Origin: JBEVEP01 sp040512755
GTDB lineage: Bacteria > Pseudomonadota > Alphaproteobacteria > Rhizobiales > Rhizobiaceae
Direction: 5' to 3'
Length of the DNA stretch: 6,394 nt
Assembly (NCBI GenBank): GCA_040512755.1
Contig: JBEVEP010000172.1
Coordinates: 1 to 6,394, forward strand
Shown: piece by piece, positions 1 to 4,848 of the stretch
Layout of the letters: the number at the start of each line of letters is the position of its first letter
Numbering within the stretch: the first letter of the stretch is position 1
Position numbers and translations under genes: made by a program
The notes under the pieces: generated by a model
Seen by the model: only the letters and a program-made list of their open reading frames with translations
Database searches by the model: none
Told to the model about the DNA's origin: nothing

Positions 1-956
1 AGAAGAACATCATTATCTCGCGGCAGATGGCCTACCACGGCTCGACAATCGCTGGCGCCTCGCTGAGCGGCATGGAGGGAATGCACGGCCAGTTGCACGG
101 TGCGGTGCCCAACATCATCCATGTGATGATGCCGTACGCGTTCGAACTTGCGCTGCCCGGCGAGAGCGATCACGATTTCGGCCTGCGCGCAGCAAAGGCA
201 ATCGAGGACGCGATTGTGGAGGCCGGACCGGACAACGTCGCGGCTTTCATCGGCGAACCGGTCCAAGGCGCCGGCGGCGTCAAAATCCCACCGGCAAGTT
301 ACTGGCCGGAAGTCCAGCGTATCTGCAAGAAATATGATGTCCTTCTGATGCTGGACGAGGTGATTACCGCCTATGGCCGTACCGGGGAGTGGTTTGCGGC
401 GCAGTCAATGGGCATCGAGGCCGACACCATCACCACGGCCAAGGCGCTGACTTCAGGCTATCAGCCCTTGTCCGCGCTTCTCGTCGGTGACCGCATCGCC
501 ACGACCATTGTCGAAAAGGGCGGCGAATTCTTCCATGGCTATACCTATTCCGGTCACCCGGTAGCCTGTGCGGTCGCGCTCACGAATCTTGAGATCATCG
601 AGCGGGAAGGATTGATCGAGCAGGTAAGGGACGAAACCGGTCCCTATTTCGCAGAGCAGATGCGGACGAGGATTTCGCCGCACCCTTTGGTCGGGGAGGC
701 GAGGACCTTTGGTCTTCTGGGCGCGATCGAAATCGTGAAAGACAAGCAGACACGTGAGCGCTTTGCAGAGCCGGGATCGGCTGCGATCGCCGTGCGCGAT
801 CACGCCATCGCCAACGGCATGATGTTGAGGGCGACCGGCGATACGATGATCATGTCTCCGCCGCTAATCTGGACTCGCGAGACGTTCGACATGGCCTGCG
901 ACCGGGTTCTGAAGGCTCTCGATCTGGCTGAAGCGGACCTGCGGACCGGAAATTGA
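1..956 (+). CDS. Class III (omega-type) PLP aminotransferase, 5'-truncated by window edge
   Basis: A PLP-dependent fold-type I aminotransferase that moves an amino group from an omega-amine or omega-amino acid to an oxo-acid, often pyruvate. The frame is open to the left edge: codons from position 3 read KNIIISRQ before the ATG at 27, so that ATG is internal. About 317 residues are visible of a family length near 450, so the N-terminal third is missing. Landmarks are AYHGST (from nt 30), the cofactor aspartate in LDEV (Asp codon 354-356), the Schiff-base lysine in TTAKALTSGYQPLS (Lys codon 441-443) and the phosphate-loop motif HGYTYSGHP. The late motif LRATGD (Arg codon 828-830) resembles the substrate-carboxylate 'flipping' arginine of omega-transaminases. 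DEVITAYGRTG has Ala where many relatives have Gly. Substrate cannot be fixed from sequence: polyamine, beta-alanine and GABA type are all possible. It ends at TGA 954-956 and is followed by a GC-rich hairpin. Confidence 0.93.
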   Translation, partial: KNIIISRQMAYHGSTIAGASLSGMEGMHGQLHGAVPNIIHVMMPYAFELALPGESDHDFGLRAAKAIEDAIVEAGPDNVAAFIGEPVQGAGGVKIPPASYWPEVQRICKKYDVLLMLDEVITAYGRTGEWFAAQSMGIEADTITTAKALTSGYQPLSALLVGDRIATTIVEKGGEFFHGYTYSGHPVACAVALTNLEIIEREGLIEQVRDETGPYFAEQMRTRISPHPLVGEARTFGLLGAIEIVKDKQTRERFAEPGSAAIAVRDHAIANGMMLRATGDTMIMSPPLIWTRETFDMACDRVLKALDLAEADLRTGN

Positions 957-983
957 GGATCGGTCCGCGCGGCGATCGAGACT

Positions 984-1015
984 GGCGGGCCCCGCGCCGT
1001 CCGGCGGGGGCCGCC
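984..1015 (+). terminator. GC-rich hairpin downstream of the aminotransferase gene
   Basis: Arms 984-995 and 1004-1015 pair at 11 of 12 positions, with one G-G mismatch at 989/1010, around an 8-nt loop (996-1003). It begins 27 nt after the aminotransferase stop codon, where a transcript end is expected. No T-run follows immediately (the next bases are AACAGGCAACCTTTG), so it is either an imperfect intrinsic terminator or a 3'-end-protecting stem. Pairing is seen directly; the role is inferred. Confidence 0.4.
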
Positions 1016-1164
1016 AACAGGCAACCTTTGTCTGGTTAGTGCATTTTACTACGTCATTTCTGCAACAGTCGGAAAAAGATATTGCCGGATCGTTGACATT
1101 GACGACCGGAGGCGATGCAGTCCCTGTCTAATTGGGGCTCGCAGAGGGCAGGGCCCGGGGACCG

Positions 1165-1530
1165 ATGGTCAAAAATATCAATCCGAAGCAAACACGCGAA
1201 TCGCTGGCCATTGCCGGTAACTTGATGCTTGCGCCGATGGTCATGATGCTGCGCCTGCCGGCACTCGCCCTCGAAGCGCAGAACCCGAATTTATCCCCAA
1301 CGGAGACGCTTCGCGCGCTGAGTGAGAAGACGGCAGCGGTGTCGGAGGGCGCATTCGCGGCTCAGATGTCGTTTCTGCAGTCTGCTTTCCACTTCTGGCC
1401 GGAAGTGATGTCGGGCAAAACCCCGTCCATGCTGAACGGCGTTGCTGCCGGGCGTTCGATGAATGCAGCCCTGAAGCCATCCAGCCGTCGTGTGAAGGCG
1501 AATTTCAAGCGGCTGACGCGCAGCAAATAA
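1165..1530 (+). CDS. Small basic protein of unknown function (121 aa)
   Basis: I do not recognise this protein with certainty. From the ATG at 1165 it is 121 aa. The frame can be read 11 codons further up to a TTG at 1132, just after an in-frame TAA at 1129-1131. I prefer the ATG, because MVKNINPKQTRESL is a natural start, but the ribosome site is weak for both. Residues 15-36 are hydrophobic and rich in Met and Leu (IAGNLMLAPMVMMLRLPAL). Residues 43-75 look like an amphipathic alpha-helix with many Ala, Glu and Ser, followed by FHFWPEVMSGKTPSMLNG. The last 20 residues are strongly basic (SSRRVKANFKRLTRSK). There are no cysteines and no catalytic motif. The helical, Ala-rich middle is loosely like phasins (polyhydroxyalkanoate granule proteins), but this is only an impression. 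It stands alone between the upstream hairpin and a gene-free stretch, so neighbours give little help. Confidence 0.65.
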   Translation: MVKNINPKQTRESLAIAGNLMLAPMVMMLRLPALALEAQNPNLSPTETLRALSEKTAAVSEGAFAAQMSFLQSAFHFWPEVMSGKTPSMLNGVAAGRSMNAALKPSSRRVKANFKRLTRSK

Positions 1531-1534
1531 CTGA

Positions 1535-1562
1535 GCTCGCGCAATGGCTGCGCTCGCGCAAT
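1535..1562. repeat. 11-bp direct repeat GCTCGCGCAAT, two copies
   Basis: GCTCGCGCAAT occurs at 1535-1545 and again, exactly, at 1552-1562, a period of 17 nt, starting 4 nt after the stop codon of the small protein gene. Two close copies could be a protein-binding site or simply a chance duplication in GC-rich DNA. Confidence 0.4.
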
Positions 1563-1691
1563 CGACAATCTCACTTTGAGGCGTTGTTTCGTTTCTACGC
1601 TTGGTTCGTCAGTCGCGGCTGGGTGGCTGTACAGTGTATTCGGACGAAGGAGCCAAAGGCGGATCGACGATGGTCACTGGCCCTGCAAAGC

Positions 1692-1716
1692 AAAAACCGC
1701 GCCCATACAGACGCGG
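1692..1716 (-). terminator. Rho-independent terminator, minus strand
   Basis: Read on the minus strand, CCGCG (1716-1712), a 10-nt loop (1711-1702) and CGCGG (1701-1697) are followed at once by TTTTT (1696-1692). An outer pair, GCAAAG (1722-1717) with CTTTGC (1690-1685), can extend the stem and leaves the T-run bulged. This is a good intrinsic terminator shape. It lies about 220 nt beyond the mmsB stop codon, so it may end the acyl-CoA dehydrogenase-mmsB transcript or a separate small transcript. On the plus strand the same stem is followed only by CTTTGCC, so plus-strand activity would be weaker. Confidence 0.5.
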
Positions 1717-1768
1717 CTTTGCCATTGAACGCATGGCCCTTCGCGAACGCAACACGGCGAAGGAAACG

Positions 1769-1797
1769 GCTCCGGTACGCGAGACCTGATCCGGAGC
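1769..1797. repeat. Inverted repeat GCTCCGG/CCGGAGC
   Basis: A perfect 7-bp stem (1769-1775 with 1791-1797) encloses a 15-nt loop. No T-run follows on either strand, so it is not a terminator by itself. It lies about 50 nt ahead of the minus-strand terminator and could form part of a structured 3' UTR or small RNA. Confidence 0.35.
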
Positions 1798-1938
1798 GAT
1801 GGGCGGCTGCGATGACCGCCTCGCCATCCGTTCTAACGTCACATCGTTACCGCCCGGTTATCGAGACGTTAAGCAAACCTAAATTTGGCGGGTTTTTGCC
1901 CGGAAGCCGCAAAAAGAATCTGTAGTTATTTCCGTTAT

Positions 1939-2823
1939 TTACGCTGCGTTACCGCGAATGAAATTGATGATGCCGGAAAAATCGATTCCAGCCCCGCCTT
2001 GCGCGTTGAAGAGCGCGTAAAGCTGCGCGGCCTCCGCCCCGAGAGGCGTCGCAGCGCCGGCGCTTTGGGCTGCTTCCTGGGCAAGCTTCAGGTCCTTGAG
2101 CATGAGGGCGGCGGCAAAGCCCGGTTTGTAGTCACGATTCGCCGGAGAGTTTGGAACCGGGCCCGGCACCGGGCAGTAGGACGTCAGCGACCAGCACTGG
2201 CCGGACGATGTGGAGGCCACGTCGAACAGCGCCTGATGCGAGAGCCCCAGCTTCTCTGCCAGAACGAACGCCTCGCCGACAGCGATCATCGAGACGCCGA
2301 GTATCATGTTGTTGCAGATCTTGGCCGCTTGGCCTGCGCCCGCATCGCCGCAATGGACGATGCGCCCGGCCATGGGCTTCAGGATCGGTTCTGCCCTCGC
2401 GAAAGCCTCCGGAGCGCCGCCTGCCATGAAGGTCAGCGTCCCCGCCGCCGCGCCACCGGTGCCGCCTGACACGGGAGCATCGATGGATGCCAGACCATGC
2501 TTTGCCGCGATGGCATGCGCCTTGCGGGCTGACTCGACATCAATCGTCGAGGAGTCGATGAGAAGGGTGCCCTTACCTGCCTTCGGCGCCACATCCTCAT
2601 AGACGGAAATGACGTGCTTGCCCGCCGGCAGCATCGTGATCACGACCTCGGCATTCTTGATCGCCGACGCAGCGTCAGCCATGACGACGACGCTGTTGCC
2701 CTTGGCGATCTTCAGGTTGTCTGGCACGAGGTCGAAACCCTGTACCGCATGCCCCGCCTTCACGAGGTTGGCGGCCATCGGGTTGCCCATATTGCCAAGG
2801 CCGATGAAGGCGATCGTGGCCAT
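1939..2823 (-). CDS. mmsB: 3-hydroxyisobutyrate dehydrogenase
   Basis: NAD-dependent oxidation of 3-hydroxyisobutyrate to methylmalonate semialdehyde, a late step of valine degradation in the cytoplasm. At 294 aa it has the usual length of the family. The N-terminal Rossmann domain opens with FIGLGNMGNPMAANL (residues 6-20), the dinucleotide-binding motif of the 6-phosphogluconate/beta-hydroxyacid dehydrogenase superfamily. The substrate-binding motif DAPVSGGTGGAAAGTL spans residues 115-130. The catalytic lysine is K168 in GQAAKICNN, and KDLKLA (243-248) and FSGIINFIRG (282-291) match the C-terminal all-helical domain of HIBADH. The start is fixed by GGAGGA at 2832-2837, 8 nt ahead of the ATG; the frame stays open far upstream, but that part only shadows the neighbouring gene. 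It lies 116 nt downstream of the acyl-CoA dehydrogenase gene on the same strand and is probably co-transcribed with it. Another beta-hydroxyacid dehydrogenase specificity is possible but less likely given the neighbour. Confidence 0.93.
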   Translation of the reverse strand: MATIAFIGLGNMGNPMAANLVKAGHAVQGFDLVPDNLKIAKGNSVVVMADAASAIKNAEVVITMLPAGKHVISVYEDVAPKAGKGTLLIDSSTIDVESARKAHAIAAKHGLASIDAPVSGGTGGAAAGTLTFMAGGAPEAFARAEPILKPMAGRIVHCGDAGAGQAAKICNNMILGVSMIAVGEAFVLAEKLGLSHQALFDVASTSSGQCWSLTSYCPVPGPVPNSPANRDYKPGFAAALMLKDLKLAQEAAQSAGAATPLGAEAAQLYALFNAQGGAGIDFSGIINFIRGNAA

Positions 2824-2831
2824 CGATGAAG

Positions 2832-2837
2832 TCCTCC
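2832..2837 (-). promoter_or_regulatory. Strong Shine-Dalgarno of mmsB
   Basis: On the minus strand this reads GGAGGA, 8 nt before the ATG at 2823-2821. It decides the start in favour of MATIAFIG and against the long upstream extension of the open frame. Confidence 0.8.
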
Positions 2838-2842
2838 ATGCT

Positions 2843-2863
2843 TGCGGCGATCCGTCCGCCGCA
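2843..2863 (-). promoter_or_regulatory. Hairpin in the leader of mmsB
   Basis: A perfect 7-bp stem, TGCGGCG/CGCCGCA (2863-2857 with 2849-2843 on the minus strand), encloses a 7-nt loop. It lies in the 116-nt gap between the two genes and ends 5 nt before the mmsB Shine-Dalgarno. No T-run follows, so it is not a terminator. It could be an RNA processing or stability element between cistrons. The structure is visible; the role is a guess. Confidence 0.35.
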
Positions 2864-2939
2864 GAATCGAACGTTAGCTCACCCGCTCCGCTCGAAGAAA
2901 GGGGATAGCTTCGGCTTTGCCGCTTTGTCGGCCTTCGAT

Positions 2940-4115
2940 CTATCTGCCGATCAGATGCCGCGCGACGATCATGCGCATGATCTCGTTGGTCCCCTCCAGG
3001 ATCTGATGCACGCGCAGGTCCCGCACCAGCTTCTCGACGCCGTAATCGTGCAGATAGCCGTAGCCGCCATGGATCTGCAGCGCGTCGTTGGCGATGTCGA
3101 AGCCAGTGTCCGTGACAAACCGCTTCGCCATCGCCGACCATTTGGAAGCGTCGTGCGTCTTCCGGTCGAGTTTCGACGCCGCGGTGTAAAGCAGCATTCG
3201 CGCGGCCTGAAGTTCCGTTTCCATATCGGCCAGTTTGAATTGCAGCGCCTGGAACTGGTTGATCTTCTGGCCAAAAGCCTTGCGCTCGCCGGCATAGGTC
3301 AGCGCCTTGTCGAGCGCCGACTGCGCACCGCCCAGCGAGCAGGCGGCAATGTTCAGCCTGCCGCCGTCGAGCCCCGCCATGGCGATACGGAACCCTGCGC
3401 CTTCGCCAGTCAGGAGATTCTCCGCCGGTACCTTGCAATCCTCGAAAATGACCTGGCGGGTCGACTGCATGTGCCAGCCCATCTTGTTCTCGTTGGCGCC
3501 GAAGGAAAGGCCGGGAGCATCTTTCGGCACGACCAGCGTGGAGATGCCTTTCGGGCCGTCTTCGCCGGTCCGCACCATGGTGACATAGACGTCGCTGTCA
3601 CCGGCGCCCGAGATAAACTGCTTGGCGCCGTTAATGACATAGTCGCTCCCATTGCCGCCGCTGGGCACGGCTTTGGTCTTGAGAGCGGCAGCATCTGATC
3701 CGGCCCCCGGCTCGGTCAGGCAATAGCTTCCCAGCCACTCCATCGATGTCAGTTTCGGCAGGAAGCGCTGGCGCTGCTCATCATTGCCGAACGTGTCGAT
3801 CATCCACGACGCCATGTTGTGGATGGAGATGAAGGATGAGAAGGCCGGGCAGGCCTGCGACAGCGCCTCGAAAATCAGAACCGCATCCAGACGGCCCAGC
3901 CCGGAACCACCGACATCGTCGCGGACATAGATGCCGCCAAAGCCGAGCGGGCCGGTCTCCCGAATCACGTCATCAGGGAAATGGTGCTTCCGGTCCCATT
4001 CCAGAGCGTTCGGCGCAACGCGGTCGGCCGCAAAGGCCCGCGCCATGTCCTGGATCGCACGCTGGTCCTCGTTGAGTTCGAATTGACCAGCGGTCCCGTC
4101 GGCGACGGCGTCCAT
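2940..4115 (-). CDS. Acyl-CoA dehydrogenase, isobutyryl-CoA dehydrogenase type
   Basis: An FAD-dependent dehydrogenase of the acyl-CoA dehydrogenase family, 391 aa, full length. It most likely converts isobutyryl-CoA to methacrylyl-CoA in valine degradation, passing electrons to electron-transfer flavoprotein. The order is an N-terminal helical domain (about 14-125), a beta domain with the first family signature CLTEPGAGSD (132-141), and a C-terminal helical domain. The latter carries AGLDGGRLNIAACSLG (247-262), the second signature region around QIHGGYGYLHDYGVEKL (347-363), and the catalytic base E374 in QILEGTNEIMR. The C-terminal VHQILEGTNEIMR...ARHL closely resembles human ACAD8 as I remember it, and mmsB next door supports the valine assignment. 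The ATG at 4115 has AGGGAG (4122-4127) 6 nt upstream. The stop is TAG at 2942-2940. Short-branched or other short-chain acyl-CoA specificity cannot be excluded. Confidence 0.9.
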   Translation of the reverse strand: MDAVADGTAGQFELNEDQRAIQDMARAFAADRVAPNALEWDRKHHFPDDVIRETGPLGFGGIYVRDDVGGSGLGRLDAVLIFEALSQACPAFSSFISIHNMASWMIDTFGNDEQRQRFLPKLTSMEWLGSYCLTEPGAGSDAAALKTKAVPSGGNGSDYVINGAKQFISGAGDSDVYVTMVRTGEDGPKGISTLVVPKDAPGLSFGANENKMGWHMQSTRQVIFEDCKVPAENLLTGEGAGFRIAMAGLDGGRLNIAACSLGGAQSALDKALTYAGERKAFGQKINQFQALQFKLADMETELQAARMLLYTAASKLDRKTHDASKWSAMAKRFVTDTGFDIANDALQIHGGYGYLHDYGVEKLVRDLRVHQILEGTNEIMRMIVARHLIGR

Positions 4116-4154
4116 GGGGCTCTCCCTGACGTTTTTCGGCTATGCGCGGCCCCC

Positions 4155-4182
4155 AATCTAGACCAATGATGCTGCCGCGCAA
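4155..4182 (-). promoter_or_regulatory. Possible sigma70-type promoter for the acyl-CoA dehydrogenase gene
   Basis: On the minus strand TTGCGC (4182-4177) and TAGATT (4160-4155) are separated by 16 nt, giving a predicted start near 4148 and a leader of about 33 nt before the ATG at 4115. Both boxes are imperfect. The spacing and position are sensible, but such matches arise by chance. The intergenic space shared with the divergent plus-strand gene is only 100 nt. Confidence 0.25.
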
Positions 4183-4215
4183 CCCGACGATGAGTGGGCC
4201 GACGCGCTGAAGTGG

Positions 4216-4845
4216 GTGGCCGGTATCGACGTGACGAGAACTCCTTACGAACTGTTGCACGCATTCCGCAATTATCTCGAGCGGGCCAATTCTGCCCCCG
4301 TGCGCGATTTCCTCAGCGAACTCGAATGGGCGATGCCAGAGCGCCGGCTTGCGGCGAACGGATTGCCCTGTCTCGCTCATCTTGCGCGCGCGGCAGAGCT
4401 TGCCGGCGCGGTGGAAGCGGACCTTGCTCAACGGCTTGAGCGCCATGCCGCTCAGCTTTGCTGGGGGCAGACCTATACGTCTGCTGACTTCGGACAGCAT
4501 TTCATGGACAATTACGGCTGGGTCGAATTGTTCGGCACGCGCGGCCACTTTGTGCACGATAGGACGGCTGCCGGCTTTCTCGTTCTCGGCCCCGATGTTG
4601 TCTATCCGGATCACCATCATGTGGCGGAAGAGATCTACATTTCGCTGACCGGCGGGGCCGCCTGGCGCATGGGCGACGGCCCGTTCGTGGAGCGAGAAGG
4701 CGGCGAGGTCATCCACCACGCCTCGAACGTCAATCATGCTATGCGCACGGGAGCGGAGCCGCTGCTGGCGCTCTATCTCTGGCGTGGCGGACCGTTGGCC
4801 ACGCGCCCGACCGTGACGGCCTCGGTCGCCGCGGGGAGGTGCTAA
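4216..4845 (+). CDS. DddQ-like cupin, DMSP lyase family
   Basis: Predicted metal-dependent cupin of the dimethylsulfoniopropionate (DMSP) lyase family, whose studied members cleave DMSP to dimethyl sulfide and acrylate. It is 209 aa, close to DddQ (about 200). Residues 1-115 are mostly helical and Ala-rich. The cupin barrel follows, with motif YPDHHHVAEEIYISLTG (130-146) supplying H133, H135, E139 and Y141, and the second motif EVIHHASNVNHAMRT (164-178) supplying H174. The spacing Y130, H135, E139, Y141, H174 matches the metal-site and catalytic residues of Ruegeria DddQ as I recall them, offset by about ten. There is no signal peptide, so it is presumably cytoplasmic. The start is the GTG at 4216, the first usual start codon after the in-frame TAG at 4159-4161, although its ribosome site is weak. 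The stop TAA is 3 nt before cobQ, suggesting one operon. Family membership is fairly secure; DMSP as the true substrate is not, since related cupins may act on other compounds. Confidence 0.8.
   Translation: MAGIDVTRTPYELLHAFRNYLERANSAPVRDFLSELEWAMPERRLAANGLPCLAHLARAAELAGAVEADLAQRLERHAAQLCWGQTYTSADFGQHFMDNYGWVELFGTRGHFVHDRTAAGFLVLGPDVVYPDHHHVAEEIYISLTGGAAWRMGDGPFVEREGGEVIHHASNVNHAMRTGAEPLLALYLWRGGPLATRPTVTASVAAGRC
4833..4839 (+). promoter_or_regulatory. Shine-Dalgarno of cobQ inside the end of the cupin gene
   Basis: GGGGAGG lies 9 nt before the cobQ ATG and within the last codons of the cupin gene, which ends at TAA 4843-4845. This arrangement favours translational coupling of the two genes and fixes the cobQ start at 4849. 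Confidence 0.7.
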
Positions 4846-4848
4846 GGA

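Larger units (their letters stand above)
1531..1938. other. Gene-free stretch between the small protein and mmsB
   Basis: About 408 nt lie between two stop codons that face each other (plus-strand TAA at 1528-1530, minus-strand TAA at 1939-1941). Open frames here (for example plus 1584-1925 and minus 1609-1842) have poor starts, Arg-rich shadow-like composition and no recognisable domain, so I do not call them genes. What it does hold is an 11-bp direct repeat at its left end, a 7-bp hairpin at 1769-1797 and a terminator on the minus strand at 1692-1716. The right part, about 1870-1930, is AT-richer than its surroundings. Confidence 0.6.

Noticed and set aside
1093..1130. Promoter built on the perfect TTGACA at 1093-1098
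   Set aside because: No acceptable -10 box at 16-18 nt; the only candidate, TGTCTA at 1125-1130, is 26 nt away, or 20 nt from the overlapping TTGACG.
1584..1925. 113-codon plus-strand open frame in the gene-free stretch
   Set aside because: Non-ATG start, no ribosome site, Arg/Trp-rich composition, and it overlaps the minus-strand terminator; no family resemblance.
1885..1925. Hairpin CGGG/CCCG near the mmsB 3' end as its terminator
   Set aside because: Only a 4-bp stem, and no T-run in the right place on the minus strand.
2824..3438. 205-residue N-terminal extension of the mmsB frame across the acyl-CoA dehydrogenase gene
   Set aside because: It overlaps a real gene on the same strand in another frame, has Arg-rich shadow composition, and the GGAGGA plus Rossmann start at 2823 define the true N-terminus.
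2826..3698. Plus-strand 290-codon open frame antisense to the acyl-CoA dehydrogenase
   Set aside because: It is the complement of a gene with all family signatures; its product is rich in Arg, His and Val with no recognisable fold.
2940..4115. DmdC (methylmercaptopropionyl-CoA dehydrogenase) suggested by the nearby DMSP-lyase-like gene
   Set aside because: DmdC proteins are much longer (near 590 aa); this 391-aa enzyme has the ACAD8-like C-terminus and an mmsB neighbour.
4116..4215. Cobalamin riboswitch upstream of the cupin-cobQ unit
   Set aside because: The interval is only 100 nt and I find no B12-box-like sequence or the long structured leader such a riboswitch needs.
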